The notes beneath the pieces were generated by a model that searched no databases, had not been told where the DNA came from, and was given only the letters and a program-made list of their open reading frames with translations. The position numbers and the translations under genes were made by a program. Shown here piece by piece: positions 52,401 to 60,385 of a DNA stretch of 64,000 nt (positions are counted from its first letter, which is position 1; each line of letters begins with the position of its first letter). This stretch comes from Elusimicrobiota bacterium (GTDB taxonomy: Bacteria > Elusimicrobiota > Elusimicrobia > Elusimicrobiales > UBA9959): assembly GCA_019135865.1 (NCBI GenBank), contig JAGVVD010000011.1:62001-126000 (forward strand), in the 5' to 3' direction.

Positions 52401-53084
52401 GCTGGTCCGGTGGACGATATGAGAGACGCCGGAGAGCCCGGCGGCCAGGGTGCTGGTCGAGATAACGCCGGAGTAGATCGTTTCCACGTCCTCCAGGTTG
52501 GAGGCCTTGACCCGGAACAGGTAGGTCGTGTTGGCCAGCAGCCCGCTGGCCGTAAGGGGGGGGTGCGGCAGCGCGATACTGCCCTTATAGGAAGTGAAAT
52601 CCGTGTGGGAGGTGTATTCCAGGACGTATTCGGTGTAGTCGGGGTTGCCGTTCGTCTCCCAGGCGACGCTGACCTGGGCCGTGACCGACGACTCCGCCGT
52701 GAAATAGCCTTCCCCGCCCTGGAAGAAAGGGCCGGTGGGCGCCGCCGCCAGCGTGGCCGATTGCGCGCTCTCGTAGGAAGCCTCGCCCTGCGCGGAATTC
52801 CTGACGCGGAAATAGTAGATGGAATCCTGGTCGAGGTTGACGTAGGTGGTGGTCTCCGCCGTCAACCCCGCCCCTCCGAACAGCGTTACCGAAAAGTCGG
52901 GGAGCGTGGAGAGCTGGACCGTGTAATCGTTGGTGTCGGTGTTCCAGGTGAAAGTGACGGTATTGAGCGTCGGCGCGCCCGGCGCGGGTGAGAGCTGCGC
53001 CGCGGCCGGGGCCGCCAATGCGGAGGCCAGGCCGAGCGCTAGAGCGGCGGCCAAAAGCCTGGACTTTCCGGTCGGAAGGGACAT
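49434..53084 (-). CDS. Giant secreted FN3-repeat protein with T9SS-like C-terminal domain
   Basis: The protein has 1216 residues. A signal peptide (1-29, ending AAAQ) is followed by about a dozen fibronectin type III-like units of 80-90 residues (about 30-990). These often carry L.PNTTYYFR.G or similar strand-F motifs, with V.WTA..... openings. A beta-rich region (about 1000-1120) follows. The last 85 residues contain LKIYPNPYRPSSRAG and SGVYLAFI, the type A sorting-domain pattern. The neighbouring PorV-like gene starts 1 nt after this stop. Expression may be leaderless: TATAAA (complement of 53091-53096) lies 6 nt before the ATG. Surface localisation is inferred. Confidence 0.85.
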   Translation of the reverse strand: MSLPTGKSRLLAAALALGLASALAAPAAAQLSPAPGAPTLNTVTFTWNTDTNDYTVQLSTLPDFSVTLFGGAGLTAETTTYVNLDQDSIYYFRVRNSAQGEASYESAQSATLAAAPTGPFFQGGEGYFTAESSVTAQVSVAWETNGNPDYTEYVLEYTSHTDFTSYKGSIALPHPPLTASGLLANTTYLFRVKASNLEDVETIYSGVISTSTLAAGLSGVSHIVHRTSAAVSWTPMASGVQEGDAEGYALLVSTSQLFTGTVHYSATDNAAAGELTVEGLLMNTTYYYKAGALNWNGVPNFTYVESFTTRASSISAFGLVSRHINSASFSWDALAGGAAGYELQASTSAAFGLDPGATVISSRTFDLAWNSLSVEGLRANTTWYFRGGSLNSVLEGNYAAAVSTITLADLVELAQDVTPPLAVGQTFISVSYLENDNCLGYVLERSTGPFGSGAEVYFTSAPAPSGGSLRFDSLRQSTTYYLRIAALNWDFTPNYSDLGYKATLAADPLPLVTLYRVWSTSATVTFGPVGSDGYAVQASTYFSFTLIAAETFEPDGDAGSASVEGLDPNTFYYFRAGPVFSGTTVYTLATPSEDYTLPQAAAGGKFSGVFYSSAAVTWVALPPEPPPDSAWGYSLEASLQPGFDAIAFSSVTAEISVSTLALTGLAPDTSYYFRLGTLARDGDKRFSVLGSTVTRAIPPEQADFSFLSTGSITVNWTAGDNPPDTRYRVVTTTAPDWENPDNAPVTSSDTYNLALSTSGLFPNTTYYFWVTAFNRLGIQEGPYTFEPMATLAFLPAAAAPSGIGKSSVTINWDRDLNPPPPDTEYEVRISTRPDFASAVHSSTTRETSAWFDGLISNASYYAQIAALNHTGVPTAFTPLPAPLTLPATPQALAQDDAISGLKLDAFSVHWENGDNQYGTSYAVEVSTTEDFSVLYSSGVADGTTTLYFTGLLTGATYWTRAQAISRGGVHRSSFTLTGSTVTLADRKGTAPYGVDTTVSLPTYYGDYTIIVPAGGLSGSTRIRIAPEASLPSAPANAGTLLPTGIGLEVTHFPPVVVLEAVTLEVPYRVDDLPAGTDRSRLVLALYDPVSGGWVPLPSVSDTAANIVRAQTWHLSTFQIMISVPGSGTTGLKIYPNPYRPSSRAGVMRFAGLPAGTGIKIYTILGELVRELRTGQDGTASWDGKNERNGEVASGVYLAFIKPPDAGGKLFKVAVER

Positions 53085-53090
53085 ATGACT

Positions 53091-53103
53091 TTTATAGTTT
53101 AAC
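53091..53103 (-). promoter_or_regulatory. -10 region of the FN3/PorV operon
   Basis: The minus strand reads GTTAAACTATAAA immediately upstream of the ATG. Either TAAACT or TATAAA would place transcription initiation at or within a few nt of the start codon. Confidence 0.45.
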
Positions 53104-53152
53104 AGATTCGGCGCGGAATTCGGTTAAGGATATGTTACACCGGCGAACCCCA

Positions 53153-53180
53153 TTGAAAGCGGCTCGGCTTGTATTATATT
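53153..53180 (+). promoter_or_regulatory. Promoter of buk-ptb
   Basis: TTGAAA (53153-53158), a 16-nt spacer and TATATT (53175-53180) lie about 86 nt upstream of the start at 53267. A further TATAAT (53180-53185) overlaps. Confidence 0.5.
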
Positions 53181-53266
53181 ATAATTGCGTCGGCGCCATC
53201 CCAGCGCCTTTCCCGACAGCGAACCCGCAGCCCCGGCCGTGCTTCCGCGAAGCCAGGAGAGAACGA

Positions 53267-54391
53267 ATGACGGAAAAAAAGCTGAACATACTGGTCATCA
53301 ACCCGGGCTCCACCTCCGACGAGGTGAGCTATTACCGCGGCAAGGACCTGGTCTTCCATAAGACCGTGCGCTACAGCCCCGCCGAGCTCGCCCCCTACGA
53401 GCGGGAGAAGATAACCGCCCAGTTCGACCTGCGCAAGAAGATGGTGCTCCGGGCGCTGCAGGAGCACGGCGTGGACCCGAAGGAGATGCACGGCGTCATA
53501 GGCCGCGGCGGCCTGGTGAAGCCCATAGAGGGCGGCGTCTACGCGGTGGACGAGGCCCTGCTCGCCGACCTGCGCGAAGGCGTGCTGGGCGACCACTCCT
53601 CCAACCTGGGGGGCATCCTCGCGCACGACATCGCCGGCCCGCTTGGCATCCCTTCCTTCATCGCCGACCCCGTGGTCGTGGACGAACTGGACCCGCTTGC
53701 CCGCTATTCCGGCATGCCCGAGAACCCGCGCATCTCCATCTTCCACGCGCTCAACCAGAAGCGCTGCGGCCGCCACGCCGCGCGACAGCTGGGCAAGCCC
53801 TACGAGGAATGCCGGCTCATCATCATGCACGGCGGCGGCGGCATCTCCGTCGGCGCGCACCGCGACGGCCGCGTGGTGGACGTCAACAACGCGCTCAACG
53901 GCGACGGCCCCTTCACGCCGCAGCGCTCGGGCGGCGTGCCGGCCGGCGGCCTGGTCGGGATGTGCTTCGGCGGCAAGTACAGCCGGCAGGACATGATGCT
54001 CAAGCTCAAGGGGCAGGGCGGCCTGGTGGCCTATACCGGCACCTCCGACTGCATAGCGCTGGAGAAATACATCCTGACCGGAGAGGTCAAGGAAGGGTGC
54101 GGCCTCGACCCGAAAAAGATCAGCCGCGAGAAGGCCAAAGAGGCGGTGCTGGCCATGGCGTACCAGATAGCCAAGGAGATAGGCGCCATGGCCTGCGCGC
54201 TGGAGGGCAAAGTGGACGCCGTGGTGCTCACCGGCGGCCTGGCCTACGACAAGATCATAGTGGAGGAGCTCAAGAAACGCGTCTCCTGGATAGCGCCCGT
54301 GCTCTCCTATCCCGGCGGCGACGAGATGGCCGCCCTGCGCATAGCGGCGGAAAAAGGCATCCTGCACCCCGATTTGGTCAAAAAATACTGA
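53267..54391 (+). CDS. buk: Butyrate kinase (acetokinase family)
   Basis: Buk transfers phosphate from butyryl-phosphate (or branched-chain acyl-phosphate) to ADP, making ATP. The 374-residue length is typical. LVINPGSTSDEVSYYRG at residues 10-26 and the core MHGGGGISVGAHRDGRVVD identify the butyrate-kinase branch. AGGAGA lies 6 nt upstream of the ATG at 53267; the open frame back to 52988 is antisense to the FN3 gene. Next to ptb, so the pair should convert acyl-CoA to acid with ATP gain. The physiological chain length is not determined. Confidence 0.92.
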   Translation: MTEKKLNILVINPGSTSDEVSYYRGKDLVFHKTVRYSPAELAPYEREKITAQFDLRKKMVLRALQEHGVDPKEMHGVIGRGGLVKPIEGGVYAVDEALLADLREGVLGDHSSNLGGILAHDIAGPLGIPSFIADPVVVDELDPLARYSGMPENPRISIFHALNQKRCGRHAARQLGKPYEECRLIIMHGGGGISVGAHRDGRVVDVNNALNGDGPFTPQRSGGVPAGGLVGMCFGGKYSRQDMMLKLKGQGGLVAYTGTSDCIALEKYILTGEVKEGCGLDPKKISREKAKEAVLAMAYQIAKEIGAMACALEGKVDAVVLTGGLAYDKIIVEELKKRVSWIAPVLSYPGGDEMAALRIAAEKGILHPDLVKKY

Positions 54392-54406
54392 TAAAGGAGC
54401 TATCCC

Positions 54407-55336
54407 ATGAACTTCAAGAATTTCGACGACCTGCTGGCCAAGGTGCGCGGAAAGACCAACCGCATCGTGGTCCCCGGCGCCAATAACGACGAGGTGCTGA
54501 CCGCCTGCAAGATGGGCGTGGACAACTCGATAATCTCCGGCGGCATCCTGATAGGGCCCAAGGCGCAGGTGGAGGAGATGGCGCGGAAGGTCGGCCTCAA
54601 GCTCGACATCTTCGAGATAGTGGACAAGAGCGACTACGCCGAGATGTGCAACCTGGCCGTGGACCTGGTCAAGGCCGGCAAGGGCGACTTCCTGGTGAAA
54701 GGCCTCGTCGACACCAAGTTCTACATGAAGGCCATCCTGCGCAAGGAGATAGGCGCCGTGGCCGAGGGGACCGTGCTGAGCCACTTCGTCCTCTTCGAGC
54801 AGGCGAACTACCACAAGCTCTTCGCCGTCACCGACGCGGCCATCATGATAGCGCCGACGCTGGAGCAGAAGCAGATGATCCTCAACAACGCCGTCGACAT
54901 GATGCGCCTGCTGGGCGTGGAGAAGCCCAACGTGGCGGTGGTCTGCCCGGTCGAGAAGGTCAACGAGAAGATCCCCAGCACGCTCGACGCGCAGGAACTG
55001 GTCAAGCGCAACAAGGAAGGGAAGATAAAGAACTGCGTGGTGGAGGGTCCCTACGACGTCTATATCTCCTTCTCCAAGGAACTCGCCGCCGAGAAGGGCA
55101 TCAAGGGCGCGCAGGTGCCCGGCAATACCGACATAGCGCTGTTCCCGGACCTCGACTCGGCCAACCCGGTCTACAAGTGCCTGAGCTTCTTCGGCGCCGG
55201 CATGAAGTCGGCCACGCTGCTGGCCGGCTCCAATATCCCGGTCATCCTGCCCTCGCGCACGGATTCGCCGATGACCAAGCTGCATTCGATAGCGCTGGCC
55301 TGCTATCTCAAGGACAGGAACAGGGTGCCGGCCTGA
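54407..55336 (+). CDS. ptb: Phosphate butyryltransferase
   Basis: This 309-residue protein of the phosphate acyltransferase family converts butyryl-CoA plus phosphate to butyryl-phosphate and CoA. The family pattern includes [27 protein letters not shown] and [19 protein letters not shown] precedes the ATG by 8 nt. It forms an operon with buk (15-nt gap); in Clostridia the order is ptb-buk, here reversed. It could also act on branched-chain acyl-CoA. Confidence 0.9.
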   Translation: MNFKNFDDLLAKVRGKTNRIVVPGANNDEVLTACKMGVDNSIISGGILIGPKAQVEEMARKVGLKLDIFEIVDKSDYAEMCNLAVDLVKAGKGDFLVKGLVDTKFYMKAILRKEIGAVAEGTVLSHFVLFEQANYHKLFAVTDAAIMIAPTLEQKQMILNNAVDMMRLLGVEKPNVAVVCPVEKVNEKIPSTLDAQELVKRNKEGKIKNCVVEGPYDVYISFSKELAAEKGIKGAQVPGNTDIALFPDLDSANPVYKCLSFFGAGMKSATLLAGSNIPVILPSRTDSPMTKLHSIALACYLKDRNRVPA

Positions 55337-55361
55337 GCCGCCGCGCGACCGGGAGAAAAAA

Positions 55362-55826
55362 ATGATCTGGAACTTCATAAAGGACAAACTGTCCAAGGAA
55401 AAGCCCGCGGAGCCGAAGAAAGATGCGCCGGCGGCCACGGCCGCTCCCGCCAGGCCCGTCCCGCCGTCGGCGGAAAAACAGGCGCAGGCCGCCGCTGTTA
55501 AAGCCGTCAAGGCCGTCAAGGACAAGAGCGACGACGAGCTGGCGGCCGAGCTGGACAAGATCTCGCCCGAGATCCTGTCCCAGGCCCGCACCCCGCAGAT
55601 GCGGCAGATGATAATAGGCGTCTACCGCAAGATGCTGGCCGACGGGGTGGATATCAACGACGGCCGCGCGGTGAAGAAGTGGCTCAAGAAGCATCCCGAG
55701 GTGCTGCAGGGCGGAGAGGTGCAGAAGGTGGAGACCGTGCGCCGCGGGGAGCCCAGGATAGGACGCAACGATCCCTGCCATTGCGGTTCGGGAAAGAAGT
55801 ACAAGAAGTGCTGCGGAGCCGGCTAG
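55362..55826 (+). CDS. SEC-C motif protein
   Basis: This 154-residue protein has a Lys/Pro/Ala-rich disordered N-terminus (about 10-60), a helical middle, and a C-terminal SEC-C zinc motif, [16 protein letters not shown] (about residues 137-152), as at the end of SecA. SEC-C proteins bind zinc and often contact ribosome or SecB-like partners; the role here is unknown. It is probably co-transcribed with buk-ptb (25-nt gap) and ends at a strong terminator. Confidence 0.85.
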   Translation: MIWNFIKDKLSKEKPAEPKKDAPAATAAPARPVPPSAEKQAQAAAVKAVKAVKDKSDDELAAELDKISPEILSQARTPQMRQMIIGVYRKMLADGVDINDGRAVKKWLKKHPEVLQGGEVQKVETVRRGEPRIGRNDPCHCGSGKKYKKCCGAG

Positions 55827-55851
55827 GACTTTTCCAGCGGCTGAAAAAAAG

Positions 55852-55884
55852 GACCCCCGGCGTCGAGAGCCGGGGGTCTTTTTT
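55852..55884. terminator. Bidirectional terminator
   Basis: GACCCCCGGC / GCCGGGGGTC 10-bp stem with a 7-nt loop, followed by TTTTTT and preceded by AAAAAAA. Confidence 0.85.
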
Positions 55885-55896
55885 CGCGCCTGCCGG

Positions 55897-56679
55897 TCAG
55901 TTCCAGGACACCTGGGGCGTCCCCTCCGGCGCCTGGGGCGTGAGATCGTCGAAATCCGGGTTGTCGGCGCTCATGTCGTTGAAGCGCCCGTCGCCGTATA
56001 CGCCGTAGGTCTGGAAACCGTCCACCTTGTCCACCAGGGGGCTGCTGAAGGTCCAGGCCGCGTCCGTCTGCAGGTAGGCCACGGGGGCCTCGTTCGTGCC
56101 GGCGTTGGCGGGGTTGGAGATGCGTATGCCGAGGGAGAATTTGGTCGCCCACTGTATGTCGAACTTCTCGGTCTTGACGGTGAGGTTGCCGATATACGCG
56201 CCCTTACCGTCGGGCGTCTTTCCGCCGTAATTGAAGGAGAGCGCGTACTCCATGTCCAGCACGGTCATGCCGGTCTTGTTCCTGCAGGCGATGCCGTAGC
56301 GCACTTCGCGCCGGCCTTCCCAGCCGGAGATCTGGCTCCAGCTGGCCCAGCCGGGATAGGCGCTGGCGTAATAATGGTCGAGATAGGCCTGGGGCTGGCC
56401 GGCGTTTATGAGTTTCCAGGCCCCGGCCCCTACGGCCACTATCACCACCCCCGGGTGTATTTTAGCGCCTGTGAAAGACGGTCCGTCCAGCGGGAGCTGC
56501 TGCTCCTGACCGAAGAGCGGGCCGGCGGGCGGAAGTTCCGGGGCCTGTTCGAAGGGAAAAGTGACGTCCGAGAGCCGCGTGAACGAACAGCGCGTCTGCA
56601 GACCGCGGTCCTCCCCGGCCCCGGCGAAGGCCGGGACCTGCAGGAGGGCGAGAACGAGCAGGGGTACGCGGAGGTTCAT
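55897..56679 (-). CDS. Exported protein, paralogue of the next gene
   Basis: The 260-residue protein has a signal peptide (1-20, ending AFAGA). The C-terminal 170 residues are clearly related to the neighbour at 56687-57445: shared patterns are YASAYPGW, GMTVLDMEYALSFNYGG, DGKGAYI.N, IRISNPANAGT and GFQTYGVYGDGRFNDMS. The fold looks beta-rich. I recognise no family. Both probably arose by tandem duplication and lie in one unit, with this gene downstream. A periplasmic or outer-membrane role is only inferred. Confidence 0.75.
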   Translation of the reverse strand: MNLRVPLLVLALLQVPAFAGAGEDRGLQTRCSFTRLSDVTFPFEQAPELPPAGPLFGQEQQLPLDGPSFTGAKIHPGVVIVAVGAGAWKLINAGQPQAYLDHYYASAYPGWASWSQISGWEGRREVRYGIACRNKTGMTVLDMEYALSFNYGGKTPDGKGAYIGNLTVKTEKFDIQWATKFSLGIRISNPANAGTNEAPVAYLQTDAAWTFSSPLVDKVDGFQTYGVYGDGRFNDMSADNPDFDDLTPQAPEGTPQVSWN

Positions 56680-56686
56680 CCGGTCC

Positions 56687-57445
56687 TTAGTTCCACTCCA
56701 CTTTCACGTTCTCCGGGGGAGCGGGAGGGACCAGGTCTTCGGCCATCTTGTCCGCGTCGGGGCTGATGTCGCGGAACATGCCGTCGCCGCGCACCGAGTA
56801 GGTCTGGAAGCCGCGCTGGGTCTTTATCGGGCTGGAGAAGCTCCAGTTGACGTCGGCTTGCATATAGGCGAGCGGGTCCTCGGGGGTGCCGACGTTCATC
56901 GGGTCGGATATCCTTATATCCATATAGTACTTGAAGCCCCATTTGATCTCGAAGCGGGTGGCCTTGGCCGTGAAGTTCGTTATGTACTTCCCCTTGCCGT
57001 CCTGATCGTGGCCGCCGTAGAAGAAGGAGACCTCGTACTCCAGGTCCAGCACGGTGATGCCGTAGAGGTTCTTGGACTTGAGTTCGTACACGACCTTCTT
57101 GGGGCCGCGCCAGCCGGTGATATTGTGCCAGTTGCCCCAGCCGGGTATGGCGCTGGCGTAGGTGTGGCTGAGATTGGAGGAGGCCTGTCCGCCGTTGACG
57201 ATGTTCCAGGCGGCCGCTCCGCCGTTGATTATGGCGCCCGCGGCCGCGGGGGCTACCTTGGTCGCGGGCTGCCGCTCCGGCATTACCAGGTTGACGGGCT
57301 CTTCGGAGGCTTCTACCTCGCGTACGTTCACGACGGTGTCGCTTATCGTGAAGTAAGCCGGGTCGGTTTCCGGGGTCTGCGCGCCCGCAAAGGACAGGGG
57401 CGAGAGCAGGAGTATCGCGGACAAGGTCGTTTTAAGGCGGTTCAT
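56687..57445 (-). CDS. Exported protein, tandem paralogue
   Basis: The 252-residue protein has a signal peptide (1-22, ending FAGA). A mature region of unknown family follows, aligning over most of its length with the gene at 55897-56679 (YASAIPGW, GITVLDLEYEVSFFYGG, IRISDPMNVGT, GFQTYSVRGDGMFRDIS). GGAGG lies just before the ATG at 57445. The upstream element GTTAAACTATA (complement of 57482-57492) is identical to that before the FN3 giant gene. The unit consists of these two genes. Confidence 0.75.
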   Translation of the reverse strand: MNRLKTTLSAILLLSPLSFAGAQTPETDPAYFTISDTVVNVREVEASEEPVNLVMPERQPATKVAPAAAGAIINGGAAAWNIVNGGQASSNLSHTYASAIPGWGNWHNITGWRGPKKVVYELKSKNLYGITVLDLEYEVSFFYGGHDQDGKGKYITNFTAKATRFEIKWGFKYYMDIRISDPMNVGTPEDPLAYMQADVNWSFSSPIKTQRGFQTYSVRGDGMFRDISPDADKMAEDLVPPAPPENVKVEWN

Positions 57446-57767
57446 GGTTCTTTCCTCCGGCAGAGGCGTTGTTTTTCCATATATAGTTTAACCGACCGGT
57501 AAAAAACCACAAGGGCGTAAGGGCCCATGTCCCTGTGCGGTCGATGGTCCCAGGCCTTCCTGGGTCCATTGGGAGGGCTTTCCGGCCGGACCGCGCGCCG
57601 CCGCCCGCCCTGGGGCCGGTTCCCTTTGGTCCTATGTCTCCCGGACCATTTGGGCCCTTGACAAAGGTCAACCGCTGTTTTAATCTATTATTCAGAACAC
57701 CGCCGCGGTAAGGAGCGAGGCCTCCTTTACCCTGGCGGGGGCGTTCTGTCCGGTCTCCGGGAAAGAT
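57446..57767. other. Intergenic region with clustered palindromic GG(T/A)CC motifs
   Basis: This 322-bp divergent gap carries the leader and promoter of the minus-strand pair and, from 57520 to 57657, a run of related motifs. These are GGGCCCATGTCCC, then the palindromic CCCAGGCC motif at 57549-57573 (also at 24096), and GGTCCTATGTCTCCC with GGACCATTTGGGCCC. No ORF fits. A TTGACA at 57658-57663 with TAATCT 17 nt on could be the kinase-gene promoter. Confidence 0.5.
57658..57686 (+). promoter_or_regulatory. Candidate promoter of the TPR-kinase gene
   Basis: A perfect TTGACA (57658-57663) lies within the palindrome TTGACAAAGGTCAA, with a 17-nt spacer and a weak TAATCT (57681-57686). Confidence 0.4.
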
Positions 57768-60281
57768 ATGAGAAAGACGATGACCGATCTGTTGCTTTCA
57801 GCCGTCCTGGCGGCGTCCGTTCTTGCGGCGCCCGCCCAGGCCGGACCGGACCCCTCCATTCCGGAGCCCGGCTCCTTGGTCACGGGGCGTCCCCGCCCGG
57901 ACGAAGTCCAGTTCCCGCATTTCAAGAAGCCGGCCATCGAGGCCGCGCGGGAACTGCTGGACGAGCTGGGCGGCAAGACGGACGAAGAGCGCGCGAGTTA
58001 TATAGACGAGAACTGCAACAGGATACGGTTCGTCGTGATGCGGGTCCGCCAGGCCGTGAAGGACGGGCGTATCGATCCCGCCGACCGGGTGCTGGCGGAT
58101 CTCGCCGAACTGAGGATAGGACCTTTCACCGGCGCGCCGTCGTTCCGCCGCGCCGATCTCGGCCGAAGGCCGCTTCCCGGCCCCGGTGCGGGCGGCGCCG
58201 GGTCGCCGCCCGCCGGCGGCTCCCGTTCCCCGGGCGGGTCGGGGCGCTCCGGCGCGGACCCGGGTCCGGCTCCCCTGATCGAAGCCCTGGTAATGGTCGG
58301 AGAGGAGGTGGAGTCGGGCGATAACAAAAAGGCGGAAGAGCACCTCGCCGTTCTGCGGGACGCTTTCCCGCGCAACCCGGACGTTCACACCGCCGCCGCC
58401 GAGTACTTCAACGAGATGCAGAACTTCGCCCGCGCGTCCGAGGCCGCGACCGAAGCGCTTAAACTGGCCCCGGAGCACGTCGACGCCTACAAGGCCAGGG
58501 CCCTGGCCCGCTCCTCCATGGAGGACAGGAAAGGGGCCATAGAGGATATACGCAAGGCGATGGCCGCCGATCCTCAGGACGAGTCGGCGCGCATCCTGTC
58601 GGCCCTTATAGAAAGCCGGCGCGAGACTTCCAGCCTGAAAGCCCTGGCCTCGCTGGAGGACATAAAACGCAGTTTCGACGGGAGCGGCGGTTCCGCCGTC
58701 CCCGGCGGGGACGACGCGGTGCTGCCGGGGACCGCCCCGGCCTCCGGTTCCGGGACCGCCGCCGCGGCCGGCGCCGCCGAACGGGCCTCTCCGCGGGAAC
58801 CGGCCAAGGCCGCCGCCTATCTGAAGACCGCCGCCTCCAAGACCAGGCTAGGCGATTACGAGGCCGCGGCCCGCTACGCGACGCTGGCGCTGGAGAAGGA
58901 CCCTCGCTCCGACGAGGCCCGCCTGGAGCGCGCCAACGCGAACAATTTCCTCGGCCGTTACGACGAAGCCGTCCGCGACACCACCCGCGTGCTCGCCGGC
59001 GACCCCGGCAATGTCCAGGCGCTCAACATGCGCGCTTGGGCGCTCAACCGCAAAGGCCTGTCCCGCGAGGCGGAGGGCGACGCCGGCCGGGCCATCAAGC
59101 TCAACCCCGGTTACGCCGATTCCTGGTTCAACCGCGCCCTGGCCTATGAGAAGATGGGCGACTATAAAAGGATGCTGGAGGATTTCAGGCAGGCGGCCTC
59201 GCTGAATTCGGCCTACGCCTCCCGTTTCCGCGACGCCGTGGCCCAGTATTCCGGCCAGGTCGGCGGCTTCGACCCGGGACCCGCCGCGGCCCAGGCCCCG
59301 GAGGAAAGCCAGGTCCCCGGCCCGCGCCGCGGTCATAAGGGCCGTTTCGCGATGACGCTCGGGTTCACCCTGAGCGGCGGCCTCCTCATCGCCTTCGGCA
59401 TGCTGCACGTGGTCTCCGGCCGGCGCGGCCAGGGCGCCGGAAGGGAGACCCAGCCCGACATCCTTTCCCCTTCCATTTTCTACGAGGGCGTCACCTCCGG
59501 CAAGTACAAGATCGAGCGCAAACTGGGCGAGGGCGGCATGGGCGTCGTTTACGAGGCCGTGGACCAGTCGCTCGAGCGGCCCGTCGCCATCAAGCGCATG
59601 AACGACGAGATCAAGCTCAACGAGAGCGAGAAGCAGCGCTTCCTGCAGGAGGCCCGCACGGTCGCGCTGCTGCACCATCCCAATATCGTCGAGATCTACA
59701 CGATCTTCGAGGAGGACGACAATATCTACCTCGTCTTCGAGTACATAGACGGGCCGACGCTGGACAAGAAACTGGAGAAAGAGGTCATGCTGGGCACGGC
59801 CGCCGTGGTCGAGATCTTCGACCAGGTCTGCAAGGCGCTCTCCTACGCGCATTCCAAGAACGTCGTTCACCGCGACCTGAAGCTCGGCAACATCATGATA
59901 AACTCCGAAGGCGACGTGAAGGTCATGGACTTCGGTCTCGCCCGTTCGGCCAGGGAGACGCTGGCCCGCGCCAGCCGGGAGGTCGTCGGGAGCCCCGCCT
60001 ACATGGCGCCCGAACAGGCCTCCGGCGTTTCCGGCCGCGAGTCCGACATCTACTCGCTCGGCGTCTGCGTTTACGAGGCCCTGACCGGGACGCTGCCTTT
60101 CCCCGGCCCGGATTTCCAGGAACAGAAAAATAAGATGCGCTATCATCCCGTCAGCGCGGTAATGGCCGGCATACCCAAGGCCTTCGACCCGCTGCTGGAA
60201 AAGGCGCTCGACCCCGATCCGGAAAAGCGTTTCCGCAGCGTGGACGAGTTCAGGGAGGCGCTGCTGGCGGTAAGGGGCTGA
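57768..60281 (+). CDS. TPR / Ser-Thr protein kinase with inverted topology
   Basis: The protein has 837 residues. A signal peptide-like N-terminus (1-25) is followed by Pro/Gly-rich linkers and two groups of TPRs (about 170-290 and 345-500). One membrane helix follows (about 526-547) and a complete Hanks-type kinase (about 578-835). The kinase has the G-loop LGEGGMGVVYEA, the VAIKR lysine, HRDLKLGNIM (about 700), DFG (about 721) and an APE-like MAPEQ. TPRs would be periplasmic and the kinase cytoplasmic, the reverse of most bacterial kinases, whose catalytic domain is N-terminal. Its signal and substrate are unknown. The ATG at 57768 has GGGAAAG upstream. Confidence 0.85.
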   Translation: MRKTMTDLLLSAVLAASVLAAPAQAGPDPSIPEPGSLVTGRPRPDEVQFPHFKKPAIEAARELLDELGGKTDEERASYIDENCNRIRFVVMRVRQAVKDGRIDPADRVLADLAELRIGPFTGAPSFRRADLGRRPLPGPGAGGAGSPPAGGSRSPGGSGRSGADPGPAPLIEALVMVGEEVESGDNKKAEEHLAVLRDAFPRNPDVHTAAAEYFNEMQNFARASEAATEALKLAPEHVDAYKARALARSSMEDRKGAIEDIRKAMAADPQDESARILSALIESRRETSSLKALASLEDIKRSFDGSGGSAVPGGDDAVLPGTAPASGSGTAAAAGAAERASPREPAKAAAYLKTAASKTRLGDYEAAARYATLALEKDPRSDEARLERANANNFLGRYDEAVRDTTRVLAGDPGNVQALNMRAWALNRKGLSREAEGDAGRAIKLNPGYADSWFNRALAYEKMGDYKRMLEDFRQAASLNSAYASRFRDAVAQYSGQVGGFDPGPAAAQAPEESQVPGPRRGHKGRFAMTLGFTLSGGLLIAFGMLHVVSGRRGQGAGRETQPDILSPSIFYEGVTSGKYKIERKLGEGGMGVVYEAVDQSLERPVAIKRMNDEIKLNESEKQRFLQEARTVALLHHPNIVEIYTIFEEDDNIYLVFEYIDGPTLDKKLEKEVMLGTAAVVEIFDQVCKALSYAHSKNVVHRDLKLGNIMINSEGDVKVMDFGLARSARETLARASREVVGSPAYMAPEQASGVSGRESDIYSLGVCVYEALTGTLPFPGPDFQEQKNKMRYHPVSAVMAGIPKAFDPLLEKALDPDPEKRFRSVDEFREALLAVRG

Positions 60282-60298
60282 ACGGCGCCGCGCCGGAA

Positions 60299-60333
60299 GG
60301 GGGCGTTCCCCGCGCGGGGGACGCCCCCTTTCT
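60299..60333 (+). terminator. Rho-independent terminator
   Basis: GGGGGCGT.CCCC and GGGG.ACGCCCCC arms around GCGC, followed by TTTCT. Confidence 0.7.
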
Positions 60334-60336
60334 ATT

Positions 60337-60344
60337 TGTATAAT
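60337..60344 (+). promoter_or_regulatory. Extended -10 promoter of tdh
   Basis: TGTATAAT (TATAAT at 60339-60344 directly preceded by TG), about 41 nt upstream of the ATG. Confidence 0.45.
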
Positions 60345-60385
60345 GTCCTGACGGTAATTCACCCCTTTCCACAGGAGCGGAACAG

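Noticed and set aside
49272-52991. Plus-strand open frame of 1239 codons over the FN3 gene
   Set aside because: Antisense to a clear signal-peptide FN3 protein; translation is Arg/Gly-rich without domain.
57520-57657. Known riboswitch
   Set aside because: The GG(T/A)CC motifs do not match any riboswitch core that I know; kept as an unexplained motif cluster.
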